The notes beneath the pieces are model-generated. The model had not been told where the DNA came from. It made no database searches and saw only the letters and a program-made list of their open reading frames with translations. The translations under genes were made by a program, and so were the position numbers. Of a DNA stretch of 64,000 bases, positions 1-7,980 are shown piece after piece; position 1 is the stretch's first letter; each line of letters begins with the position of its first letter. This stretch comes from Ruminococcus sp. 210702-SL.1.03. GTDB lineage: Bacteria; Bacillota; Clostridia; Oscillospirales; Ruminococcaceae. The DNA is taken from contig NZ_JAJCLZ010000005.1 in NCBI RefSeq assembly GCF_020559915.1, positions 1-64,000 on the forward strand, read 5' to 3'.

Positions 1-69
1 CTCCAAATTTCTTTGTGGGTATTATTGTCATTTACACGGTTGGGTATTCAGACTCACAGCCGTTGATCC

Positions 70-486
70 TCAAATATAAACCATACACTCAAACACCGCT
101 TCTCTCGCCATACTTATGAAGCAGTTTTCAAGACCGAGCATTTTCTCAGCATCATTTGCGAAAACAGCTTTCTGATAACAACTGTCGGTCTGCTTCCAAA
201 GCTCCACCTGACGGGAGATAACATCATTGACTTTCAGTTCCATATCATCAAGGTACTTCATGATTTTCCCTTCATTAACGAGCCTGCGAAGCCTGTCGGG
301 ACAATGGCTGTCAGAGAAATGAAGATGATACCTGATGAAGTCGGTGTTGTAGGTCTTGCTCTCCTCGGTCTGCGTATCGGCGTTGAAGTGGGTGACGGTA
401 ACAGTGTTAGTGTCAAGCTTCCACAGCGGAACGTATTTCTTTTTCAGTGGGCTGTATGCGGTATGTTCGCTTTTATATCTGCTCAT
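70..486 (-). CDS. TnpV-like transposon-associated small protein
   Basis: About 138 residues, no signal peptide or membrane segment. The second half has the layout of TnpV-type proteins of clostridial conjugative and mobilisable elements: a short Leu/Gly segment (LVNEGKIMKYLDD), a helical N/Q-rich middle, and a conserved-looking acidic end (SMAREAVFECMVYI). The role of TnpV is not established. The ATG at 486 is preferred because GAGGTGG lies about 8 bases upstream; an in-frame GTG at 495 lacks a spaced ribosome site. It starts about 10 bases after the stop of the upstream gene, so the two are probably co-transcribed. The family call comes from remembered sequence pattern and is moderate. Confidence 0.55.
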   Translation of the reverse strand: MSRYKSEHTAYSPLKKKYVPLWKLDTNTVTVTHFNADTQTEESKTYNTDFIRYHLHFSDSHCPDRLRRLVNEGKIMKYLDDMELKVNDVISRQVELWKQTDSCYQKAVFANDAEKMLGLENCFISMAREAVFECMVYI

Positions 487-496
487 ACCGTCCACC

Positions 497-769
497 TCAC
501 TTTATGGGCTTTATCATTTCAAGGACGAGCTGTGCGCCGACCTTGAAGCCCTTGCGGAACTCATTGCGGTTGGAGAGATTATGCAGTTCAATATCCGCTG
601 ACTGGTACTCATCGAGGATTTCGTCATTAACGGGATAGGCTTTTTTTAGTTCGACTTCTGCCTTGACAAGCCTGTCGAGGGCAGCCTTGTATGAACCGTC
701 CATATCTTCGATCTCGGTCAGGTGGAACAGGTCATAATCGTAAAGTTCATCGAGAATATTTCTACTCAT
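497..769 (-). CDS. DUF6809-like small protein
   Basis: About 90 residues, mostly predicted helical. It opens with MSRNILDELYDYDL and ends with an F(R)xGFxxGAxLxLE pattern (FRKGFKVGAQLVLEM), which I associate with DUF6809, a family that travels with tnpV in clostridial mobile elements. Its function is unknown. The start at 769 has GGAGG a few bases upstream; an upstream in-frame ATG at 784 has none. It is the first gene of a two-gene unit with the TnpV-like gene and marks the left edge of the window as mobile-element territory. Confidence 0.55.
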   Translation of the reverse strand: MSRNILDELYDYDLFHLTEIEDMDGSYKAALDRLVKAEVELKKAYPVNDEILDEYQSADIELHNLSNRNEFRKGFKVGAQLVLEMIKPIK

Positions 770-784
770 AATAGATACCTCCAT

Positions 785-1052
785 TTGGTAGGGTGAGGGA
801 TAACGCTTCTCCTCGCCACGATTATTATAGTTTTCATTCTCTGAATACCGACGAGATTGTCATGTCCGTCAGTTCAACTTTTGTTCAACAAAGTTGAACC
901 AAGTTACGATAGAACTTGAAATTTACAACAAGAGCGTTTGCTCTGAATTGCAGATTTTATCGTAATTTCGGCGCTTTTTGAAAAACAGCAAAAGTAAGTG
1001 AAACGATACTACTTAGCTCAAAGAGATAATTTCAAATTATTGCATATCAAAG
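785..1052. promoter_or_regulatory. Intergenic region with palindrome and possible minus promoter
   Basis: No gene is visible. A perfect 10-base inverted repeat GTTCAACTTT/AAAGTTGAAC sits at 872-881 and 890-899 around an 8-base loop. A TATAAT on the minus strand lies at 824-829, but the hexamer 17 bases upstream (GTCGGT, 847-852) is a poor -35. The palindrome would lie about 20 bases upstream of that -35, where an operator or activator site could sit for the DUF6809/TnpV pair. This reading is tentative. Confidence 0.3.
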
Positions 1053-1087
1053 ATCGCTCTGTTTTTGGCAGGGCGATTTTTTATTTA
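1053..1087 (+). terminator. Rho-independent terminator, plus strand, no obvious gene
   Basis: Stem ATCGCTCTG (1053-1061) with CAGGGCGAT (1069-1077), one G-U pair, loop of 7, then a run of Ts to 1087. It points to the right, yet both genes on its left are on the minus strand, so it ends either a transcript whose gene has been lost or an unrecognised RNA. Confidence 0.65.
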
Positions 1088-1094
1088 TGCGCTA

Positions 1095-1123
1095 TTGCAT
1101 TTTCCCATAATTTATGCTAAAAT
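1095..1123 (+). promoter_or_regulatory. araC-family gene promoter
   Basis: TTGCAT (1095-1100), a 17-base spacer and TAAAAT (1118-1123) match the housekeeping sigma consensus. The -10 lies inside ATGCTAAAAT (1114-1123), a 10-mer that recurs at 1969-1978, so autoregulation is possible. Confidence 0.5.
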
Positions 1124-1144
1124 AATAATAAAGGAGCGATGCAA

Positions 1145-1969
1145 ATGACAAGATTAATCTACCCCGTACTTGCACGGCAAACGACTCTTCCCTTCTACCT
1201 CGCGGGAATCGGCATTTCCGACCCCGAATATCACGCCGTCCGCGAGAATGGGCTTACGTCACACCAATTTCTTTTTACCGAAAAAGGCAAAGGCGTGCTT
1301 AAAATCGGAGGAGAAACTTACGCGCAACAACGCGGCAATGCCTTTTATCTTGCGCCAAAAACTGCGCATGAGTATTATCCATCAGACGATGAATGGTGCA
1401 CACGCTGGCTGGTTTTTCGCGGAAAATATGCAGACCAGCTTATGCTTGAAATGGGATTTTCAAGTTTCAACAAAACAAATGAGCTTGATATGCCGAGATC
1501 TATAAGTATGTTCAATCGTCTTTATTCATGCGCTGAAAACCCTATAAATCAAGGTGAAAATGCTTCTGCATTACTGTACGAGATCATCATGGCAATGCGC
1601 ACGGCAATGCTGTCAGGCGACAAAAGTACGACAGATCTAGGCGACATAACTTCACGCGCAATAATGTATATTGAGCAAAATTATGCAAATGATATTCAAG
1701 TTGAACAGCTGGCACAGCTTTCGGGAGTGTCGGTGCAGCACTTCTGCCGCGTGTTCAAAATGCGCACGTCTATGCGTCCGCTCGAGTACATTGCCAACCG
1801 TCGCATTGCCGCCGCAAAATCGCTGCTGATAAACGCCTCGCTTGAGATCGCCGAGATAGGCAGACAGGTAGGCTACCCCGATCGAAATTATTTCAGCATA
1901 GTTTTTCGCCGAATAGAGGGCATATCTCCGCGCGATTATCGGCGCGCCAAAGGCTGCGCAATGCTTTAA
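1145..1969 (+). CDS. AraC-family transcriptional regulator
   Basis: About 274 residues: an N-terminal cupin-type sensor domain (roughly 1-150, with HQFLFTEKGKGVLKIGGETY and a PxxAHxYYP-like stretch) followed by a C-terminal pair of helix-turn-helix motifs (roughly 170-270, with VEQLAQLSGVSVQHFCRVFK and the second-helix signature IAEIGRQVGYPDRNYFSIVF). This is the usual design of carbohydrate-responsive AraC regulators. The ATG at 1145 is chosen because AAGGAG is 8 bases upstream; the ATG at 1139 is too close to it. It sits 84 bases upstream of a glycosidase gene on the same strand and probably controls it. The inducing sugar cannot be read from sequence. Confidence 0.9.
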   Translation: MTRLIYPVLARQTTLPFYLAGIGISDPEYHAVRENGLTSHQFLFTEKGKGVLKIGGETYAQQRGNAFYLAPKTAHEYYPSDDEWCTRWLVFRGKYADQLMLEMGFSSFNKTNELDMPRSISMFNRLYSCAENPINQGENASALLYEIIMAMRTAMLSGDKSTTDLGDITSRAIMYIEQNYANDIQVEQLAQLSGVSVQHFCRVFKMRTSMRPLEYIANRRIAAAKSLLINASLEIAEIGRQVGYPDRNYFSIVFRRIEGISPRDYRRAKGCAML

Positions 1970-2004
1970 TGCTAAAATCATAATAATATGCAAAAAAATT
2001 TAGC

Positions 2005-2033
2005 TTGACCAGTCCGCACGCAAGGTGTATAAT
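2005..2033 (+). promoter_or_regulatory. Promoter of the GH59-type gene
   Basis: TTGACC (2005-2010), 17-base spacer, TATAAT (2028-2033). A copy of the ATGCTAAAAT motif found at the araC promoter ends 26 bases upstream of the -35 (1969-1978), the usual place for an AraC activator site. Confidence 0.65.
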
Positions 2034-2053
2034 TATAAAAAACGGAGGTCATC

Positions 2054-4435
2054 ATGCTGGAAAGAAATGTTTTTATAGACGCTGCCGACGCCGATATGCG
2101 CGAAAATATGCGCTGGCGCGGCACAGGAATGGTCAGCGCGAACAACTCATCGCGGCTGATGCTCGACTACAAAGCGCAGTCCCCCGATTCATATTGGAAG
2201 ATCATGGAGTTGACGTTCGGCAAAAGCGGCTTGTGTGTGAGCCATTTAAAGGTTGAAATGGGCAGCGATGTTAATTCGTCATCGGGTACCGAGCCCTGCG
2301 TTATGCGATCAGCCGAGGAAAAGCCTGACATTACTCGCGGTGCAGGCTTTCAACTAGCCGCCGATGCGAAAAAAATCAACCCCGATCTTACGCTGGATAT
2401 GCTTTGGTGGAGCGAGCCGCGTTGGGTCAGCGATTCCGAAAACGTTTTCGAAGCACGTTATGAGTGGTATAAGCGCACGCTGATCGCGGCATACGAGACT
2501 TACGGTCTTAAATTTGATTATGTTAGCGCGGTACAAAACGAGCGCGGCGCGGATCTTGAGTGGGTGAAATACCTTGCGGCGAGCCTGCGTGGCGAAATAA
2601 ACTGCCCCTACGACTTTTCAAAGATCAAAATAGTCGGCGGTGAAGAGGTCTGCACTTGGAATTTTGCTGACAATATGCTTCAAGACAGTGAACTTATGGA
2701 AGCAGTTGACGTTATTGGCAGCCACTACACAAGCCGCTCAACGGAAAGTGCGCAGGTAATTGCCAGCAAAAATGGTAAAGAACTTTGGTTTAGCGAAGCC
2801 AGCTCGCCTATGGCGTATGCTGAGGGCGTGAGGCGCTTTAACAAATCGGGGCTGAGCGGTATAAACGGCGCGCTCGACATCGCAAACCGCGTTATCGCGA
2901 TGTATCCGCAGGGTAAAATGACACTGCACGAGTATCAGCCCGTCATTTCTGCCTATTACGATGGTGTTTGTTATTGCCATAAGTCGCTTGTTACAGCATA
3001 TAAACCATGGAATGGTAATTTTATTCTTGAAAATGGGTTTTATACAGCACTGCATTTTTCACAATTTATTCCTAAAGGGTGGAGATTTATCAAAAATGCT
3101 TGCTTCTGTGACGGCGTTGTAGGCGGCGACGGTCACGCAATGGTCGATGTAAAATTCAGCTATCTGACCACCGTTAGTCCGGATTTTAAGGATTATTCTA
3201 TCGTTGTAACCAATACTTTACAGCAACCGATCAAGTATACTTTTACAGTAAATGGAATAAGAACAGAAAATAAGCCCCTAAACGTCTGGGAAACTCGCGG
3301 AGTGAGCGATATGTCTAAACCTTTTGACAGCAAATTCTTTGTTAAAGAGGGCATAATATCCACCACAACCAGTGATAAATTGACTAAGTTTGATGTAACA
3401 ATACAGCCGATGTCTATTGTCACGATCACAACGCTTGAGCCGAAGTTCACTAAGCCTATTCAAAATTCGTCAAATGAAATTTTTGCATTGCCTTATCGAG
3501 ATGATTTTCGTTATTCTGACAAGCCAGCCAGTTTTCTGCATGGTCGCGGCGGCGCTCCACTCTATACGACCGACCAAGGCGGCGCATTTGAAGTCGAAAA
3601 CGGCGCTCTTGTTCAGCAGATCACGCAGGAAATGCGCGCGAATGAGTGGGGCTACACCCCCGAGCCGACCACAACTCTCGGTGACGACCGCTGGTTCGAC
3701 TATTCCGTTTCGGCAGACGTGGAATTTGCATCGTCAGACGCGCCCGAGAGCAACTACGTCGGCATCGGACTGCGCCACATTCTTGCCTGCGACGCAATGA
3801 GCGGATATTCTCTGCGGCTTTACGAATCGAAAAATTGGAAATTGATGTATGACGACAGCATAATTGCGAGTGGATTCGTTTCCATTTTTGGCAGACTTAC
3901 ACTGTTAATTCTGCATGATTTATTGCGAGCATATGTCGGAAATCAGTTGGTAATTGAATACAGAGTTCCCAGTTCGCTTTCGATTGCAAGTGCAGGACGT
4001 GCAGCTTTGTATAGTTCATATAACAAAAATTCATTCAAAAACCTTGCAATTGAACCGCTTGGATCTGACGATGCTTACACTTATGCCGAGCGTTTTGACG
4101 ATACCGATATGCGATTTGAGTACTTCGGCAACTGGGAGCACGAACTAATGAGCAGTTTCAAAAATTACAAGCGTACGCTTTCCAAAGGCACTGTTGGAGA
4201 TAGCCTTATCTTCAAATTCACAGGCAGTGGCTTTGGAATAATGGGAGCGCAAATCGGAACATCGCAAGTAGAAATGACCATTGACGACGGTGAACAAATG
4301 CTTATAACTCCAGCAAGATCAAAGGAAAGAGCTATTACCTGCCGAGCGTTTGATCTATCGGAAGGCGAGCACACTGTTGCGATAAAAGTTATCTCAGGTG
4401 ACTTTTATGTTGACGGTGCAGAGGTATACCAATAA
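2054..4435 (+). CDS. GH59-like glycoside hydrolase (galactocerebrosidase type)
   Basis: 793 residues with no signal peptide, so probably cytoplasmic. The first 450 residues fit the GH59 galactosylceramidase plan: an N-terminal strand, a TIM barrel with the acid/base Glu in VQNERG (about residue 163) and the likely nucleophile Glu in LWFSEAS (about residue 248). These positions parallel Glu182 and Glu258 of human GALC. A beta-sandwich follows, then a lectin-like region around 480-650 and a further beta domain at the end. The family hydrolyses beta-galactosides; the bacterial substrate could be a galactolipid, glycan or arabinogalactan. GGAGG stands before the ATG. It has its own promoter and follows the AraC gene. 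Its end is 5 bases from the convergent phospholipase-like gene. Confidence 0.75.
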   Translation: MLERNVFIDAADADMRENMRWRGTGMVSANNSSRLMLDYKAQSPDSYWKIMELTFGKSGLCVSHLKVEMGSDVNSSSGTEPCVMRSAEEKPDITRGAGFQLAADAKKINPDLTLDMLWWSEPRWVSDSENVFEARYEWYKRTLIAAYETYGLKFDYVSAVQNERGADLEWVKYLAASLRGEINCPYDFSKIKIVGGEEVCTWNFADNMLQDSELMEAVDVIGSHYTSRSTESAQVIASKNGKELWFSEASSPMAYAEGVRRFNKSGLSGINGALDIANRVIAMYPQGKMTLHEYQPVISAYYDGVCYCHKSLVTAYKPWNGNFILENGFYTALHFSQFIPKGWRFIKNACFCDGVVGGDGHAMVDVKFSYLTTVSPDFKDYSIVVTNTLQQPIKYTFTVNGIRTENKPLNVWETRGVSDMSKPFDSKFFVKEGIISTTTSDKLTKFDVTIQPMSIVTITTLEPKFTKPIQNSSNEIFALPYRDDFRYSDKPASFLHGRGGAPLYTTDQGGAFEVENGALVQQITQEMRANEWGYTPEPTTTLGDDRWFDYSVSADVEFASSDAPESNYVGIGLRHILACDAMSGYSLRLYESKNWKLMYDDSIIASGFVSIFGRLTLLILHDLLRAYVGNQLVIEYRVPSSLSIASAGRAALYSSYNKNSFKNLAIEPLGSDDAYTYAERFDDTDMRFEYFGNWEHELMSSFKNYKRTLSKGTVGDSLIFKFTGSGFGIMGAQIGTSQVEMTIDDGEQMLITPARSKERAITCRAFDLSEGEHTVAIKVISGDFYVDGAEVYQ

Positions 4436-4440
4436 CTGTT

Positions 4441-4974
4441 TCATATATTTGCATTAGCGGTACGCCGTCTAACGGTTGCACGTTCGTAAAGCCGGCATAC
4501 CGCAATACTTGCATGAACCGCGCTGCAAATGTCGCGATAATATCCCTTATCTTCTCCGTTCAAATATTCATCAATTACCTTCTCCAATGATTGATATTTA
4601 TTGTGCTTATTGACCGCACTCATTAGTTTAGAATAGTTATCAATAAAATACTTTTGCAGGCGCAATTCATAGCCAATATGCTCTCTGATATTTCCAATTT
4701 TGCCATCCGAGTGTACTGCACAACAGAAATCGCAGACGTAGTGCGCCATCTCGCCAAGCTGAAAAAGCGCCAAAAATGTGCTTTTATTTTCCAGCCTCAT
4801 CAGCCGCCGAAAGACATATTTTGCCGAACTTTGGTAAAAATGCGGATGCAAAAACTGCGTTGGCAGCAGGTCTGGCGCGGCTGCTCCCAGTGAGAATACC
4901 AGCTGCTCTGCTGAATTAAGTCCCGCACGAATTGCCGCGATCTTTGCGATGAGAAAATGTGTCTTTGTTTTCAT
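4441..4974 (-). CDS. Zinc-dependent phospholipase C-like protein
   Basis: About 177 residues. It begins MKTKTHFLIAK and contains SLGAAAPDLLP and GEMAHYVCDFCCAVHS, a His/Asp arrangement (H, D, HxxxD, H) typical of the zinc-dependent phospholipase C / S1-P1 nuclease-like family of Firmicutes. No signal peptide is evident, unlike secreted clostridial alpha-toxin homologues, so an intracellular or non-toxin role is more likely. The ATG at 4974 is preferred over one at 5016 because GGGAGG lies just upstream. It is convergent with the glycosidase gene. Confidence 0.65.
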   Translation of the reverse strand: MKTKTHFLIAKIAAIRAGLNSAEQLVFSLGAAAPDLLPTQFLHPHFYQSSAKYVFRRLMRLENKSTFLALFQLGEMAHYVCDFCCAVHSDGKIGNIREHIGYELRLQKYFIDNYSKLMSAVNKHNKYQSLEKVIDEYLNGEDKGYYRDICSAVHASIAVCRLYERATVRRRTANANI

Positions 4975-5189
4975 AAGTTGCCTCCCGATGATCGTCTTGA
5001 TTTCAGTTATCTGCACTTATTATATCCTGAAAATTGTAAATAATTCTCGTTATAATTTTGTACATATATTAAATCAAGCATATTTGCCTAAAAATCATTA
5101 GCAATTTACCGCACAATTACGTCGATTTTTCATATTTTATAATTTCACTTCAGCATTATCAGCAGCATCTCTCGTTGTTCAATACACTC

Positions 5190-5292
5190 ATGCCTGTTCC
5201 ACCTAGAGATTCCATTTATAGGATTAAATGGTCTGCTCATTTCAGCCGAGATAATTGTCAGTATCGCTGCACTGCTCGGCATGGCAGTTTGA
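5190..5292 (+). pseudogene. Possible relic of a membrane-protein C-terminus
   Basis: A plus-strand reading frame ends at 5290-5292 (TGA) with a hydrophobic tail that reads GLNGLLISAEIIVSIAALLG then MAV. It is followed 22 bases later by a plus-strand terminator, but no start codon or upstream domain is visible. It looks like the 3' end of a lost gene. Family unknown; low confidence. Confidence 0.3.
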
Positions 5293-5314
5293 GGTAAAAC
5301 AAATATTTGCATAA

Positions 5315-5347
5315 AAACCCCCGTAGGCGCGTGGTCTGCGGGGGTTT
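5315..5347 (+). terminator. Rho-independent terminator (symmetrical)
   Basis: AAACCCCCG pairs with CGGGGGTTT around a GC-rich loop, with T/A runs on both sides, so it could act on both strands. It follows the membrane-protein relic. Confidence 0.6.
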
Positions 5348-5425
5348 AATTTTAGTATTAAATTGTCAAAATCCACCTCTTAGCCGCTTTCATAATTTTT
5401 TCCACATTAACAAATAACCCCCCGT

Positions 5426-5485
5426 TCAAAAACGTTCAAGCAGGGGTTTCAAAGAGAGCTGATAGTCGGACTCGAACCGACGACC
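5426..5485. repeat. Left attachment repeat with displaced tRNA-Thr 3' fragment
   Basis: Identical over 60 bases to 14512-14571; similarity extends about 15 bases further left with small differences. The part at 5458-5485 is the T arm and acceptor 3' strand of tRNA-Thr without the rest of the tRNA. It lies about 70 bases beyond the stop of the recombinase. Confidence 0.9.
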
Positions 5486-5554
5486 AAGGGCTGTAGATAA
5501 AGCGACGTCAAATCATATTTTAATTTTTGTGTGTAACCGCCGTAAAATCGGCAT

Positions 5555-7192
5555 TTACGCCGCTTCGGACAGTTCATTTCCAGCTGTGAGCTTACCTACA
5601 AATCTGTAGTAGATTTCGATCTGCTGAAACGTACTGCCGTCCTCGGTTTTCTCCCTGTGATGAACAACTATCTTGTCAATCAGCTCGTTCAGAATGGATG
5701 CGTCCAGCTTGTCAATTATGGTGTATTTCTTGATAACATTGATGAAGTTGTCCGCACAGTCGGACTGTTTTTTCAGCTCGTTGATTTGGGATTTAAGCTC
5801 GGGCAATAATCTGCGTATCTCCGCTTGCTCCGACTCGTAGCTCTACGACATGGATTCGTACCTCTCATCGCTTATCCTACCAAGCACGTTGTCCTCGTAA
5901 AGTCTGCTTATGATCTTGTCAAGCTCCTCACAGCGTTTCTGTTTTCTCTCATAGTCCGACTTGAGTTGTTTTGCCTGTTTTTCCGAGTCTGACTGATATT
6001 TACGGCTTAAAAGCGACTTAAATTTATCAGTGTCTTGACGATATCGAAACAGATTCCGCTGAATGTCTATCAGCACCAGATTATAGATATTATCAAAAGT
6101 AATGTTGTGCGAGGCGCAGTATTCTTTCCCGTGAGTCTTGTACATCCAGCAAGAATATGCTCCGTGGTAACTGCCGTCCTTGTGCTTTTTCTAAGAATAG
6201 GTGAGTGCGTGACCGCAGTCTGAGCAGTAAAGAAGTCCCGCAAACATCTGAATTTCTCCTGTTTTAGCAGGACGGTGTTTAGAGTTTAAAATCTTATGAA
6301 CCGTATTCCATAATTCGTGCGTGATAATTGGCTCGTGGCAATTTTCCGCAACGATCCAGTCCTCTTTCGGATTGCTGACTTTCTCCTTGCTTTTCATGGA
6401 TTTATTTCGCTTTTTGCCGTAAACCAACTTTCCGAGATACACTTCATTATCCAGTATCGCACGGATAGAAGTAACGTGCCAGTCAAATTTCTTTCGCCAG
6501 TAGTCCGACTTGAAGTAGTCGGGATTGTTGAGATTAAAATATGCAATAGGCGTCAATACCTTTTCTTCCCGAAAACTCTTAGCCATTTTGTTGTAGCCAA
6601 TACCTTCCGAAGCAAGCCTGAAAATTCTGCGGACTACCTCAGAGGCAGGATTGTCAATAATCAGATGATGTCTGTCGTTCGGGTCAATTTTGTAACCAAA
6701 CGGAGCCTTTGAACCTATGAACTGTCCTGCTTTTGCCTTCGCTTTTTTCGCCGCTTTTGTCTTTTTTGAAACGTCACGGGCGTACATTTCGTTCACCACA
6801 TTTTTGATAGGGAAGAGCAGATCGTCACCGTTTGTAAGGGAATCATAGTTATCGTCCGCGGCAATAAAACGAATATTGCGCTCCGTAAATCGCTGAACAT
6901 ACATACCTGTTTCAACGTAATTACGTCCAAATCGTGAGAGGTCTTTAACGATAACAAGATCAATTTTACCCTCGTCGATGTCCGAAAGCATTTTTTGAAA
7001 TGACGGTCTGTCAAAATTTGTTCCGCTGCAGCCGTCGTCGCAGTAGAAATTGTAGTTTGTGATTTTATGGCCTTTGCAGTACTGCTCAAGCAAAATCTTC
7101 TGAGTTTCGATCGATACACTTCCGCCGTAGTTCCCGTCATCGACCGAAAGTCTGCAATAGAGCGCCGCCTTGTAATTCTGCTGTTTTTTCAT
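5555..7192 (-). pseudogene. Serine recombinase broken by two in-frame TAG codons
   Basis: One continuous frame of about 545 codons interrupted by TAG at 6191-6193 and 5843-5845. The N-terminal resolvase domain starts MKKQQNYKAALYCRLS, with the catalytic Ser at residue 16; a recombinase domain (FGYKIDPNDRHHLII), a zinc-ribbon piece (LLYCSDCGHALTYS) and a coiled-coil C-terminal region (KQAKQLKSDYERKQKRCEEL) follow, as in TnpX/TndX-type large serine recombinases. The start at 7192 has AAGGAG upstream; an earlier in-frame start at 7249 does not. The reading frame is otherwise intact on both sides of each TAG, so decay is recent or the codons are read through. It probably mediated integration of the island. 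Confidence 0.85.
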
Positions 7193-7339
7193 AATAACTC
7201 CTTTCCCGGCGGCGGATTTAATAAGCTTCTGCGGTATTTTCCGCAACAAAAGTATATCACAACGATCTCCGAAAAGCCAGTAAAATCCGCTGTCCGTAAA
7301 AACATTTGTTGAATGTTACTAAGTCCGTTTGATAAATTT

Positions 7340-7624
7340 TCACATTGTAACTAAGGAGCAATTACTCACACGCTTTATTCCCTCTTTAAACTCGTCGACG
7401 ACCTCTCCGACCTGCTCACCCGACTCAAGCTTTCGCAGCATCAGTCCGCTTAGGCTGTCGGCGGCATTTGTTTTACCCTCGAACGCCGACCACACTCGGT
7501 ATGTCACGCCGTTGATGTAGTGGTCGGTGTACTCCAGTGACTGCACTTTGGGATCGCTCTCGCACAGAGCCTTGTCAAGATTGTATTCTCGTTTGTAAAC
7601 TTTACCGATGTTCTTTTTTTGCAT
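7340..7624 (-). CDS. TnpW-like small transposon protein
   Basis: 94 residues with a strong ribosome site (AAGGAGG) 9 bases before the ATG. The core INGVTYRVWSAFEGKTNAAD followed by LMLRKLES resembles the GxTYxVxxxFxxxxxxxxxxKIxRLI pattern of TnpW-type proteins, which sit near recombinase genes in Tn4451-related elements. The function is unknown. It lies upstream of the recombinase on the same strand and may be transcribed with it from the promoter at 7951-7979, through the leader RNA at 7780-7862. Confidence 0.5.
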   Translation of the reverse strand: MQKKNIGKVYKREYNLDKALCESDPKVQSLEYTDHYINGVTYRVWSAFEGKTNAADSLSGLMLRKLESGEQVGEVVDEFKEGIKRVSNCSLVTM

Positions 7625-7779
7625 TCAATTATCGTCCTCCTTGATGTCATTCGGGTTGTTTTGCTTGTGATTTTCTGTCCGATCATTTTAAACAGTCCTT
7701 TCATGTAAATTTTTGTTCGTCTTGAAACATTACACCGCCTGAGTAAGATCAAATTCAAGCTGCTCATCAAAACAAAAAA

Positions 7780-7862
7780 CTCGTACACATTTCAGTTTCA
7801 CGATTTGGCGAAAGGATACAACTATCCCGTTGCTTTACATCGTGCCTGATAATATGTACGAG
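7780..7862 (-). ncRNA. Leader RNA unit, copy 1 (structured)
   Basis: On the minus strand the ends CTCGTACATATT and AATGTGTACGAG form a 12-pair closing stem followed by TTTTTTG, resembling a terminator. Inside, GCACGAT pairs with ATCGTG and GGATA-GTTG-TATCC forms a small hairpin. A second, diverged copy at 8835-8917 keeps the closing stem, AGGCAC, GTATCC and TGAAACTGAAA. The 3' part also opens a short frame starting GTG (KLKCVRVFCFDEQLEFDLTQ). It is transcribed from a consensus promoter. It could be an attenuator upstream of element genes. I do not recognise a named RNA family. Confidence 0.55.
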
Positions 7863-7950
7863 CTTGACGCTCTGAGTTTAAATATTTTATGTAAGTGATA
7901 GGCACACTATTTGATTTTCATTTTATGTTGAACGCTGTCGTTCTGTTTTT

Positions 7951-7979
7951 AGTATATCATTTTAGAAAGTTTTTGTCAA
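7951..7979 (-). promoter_or_regulatory. Consensus promoter for leader RNA copy 1
   Basis: On the minus strand TTGACA (7974-7979), 17-base spacer, TATACT (7951-7956). It drives the leader RNA and, if read through, the TnpW-like gene and recombinase. Confidence 0.75.
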
Positions 7980-7980
7980 G

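Noticed and set aside
5458..5485. A second tRNA-Thr gene
   Set aside because: Only the T arm and acceptor 3' strand are present; the D arm and anticodon arm are missing, so it is an attachment-site fragment.
7504..7788. 94-codon minus frame overlapping the TnpW-like gene
   Set aside because: It overlaps a better-supported gene out of frame and starts inside the leader RNA stem; only the short conserved peptide start nearby has support.
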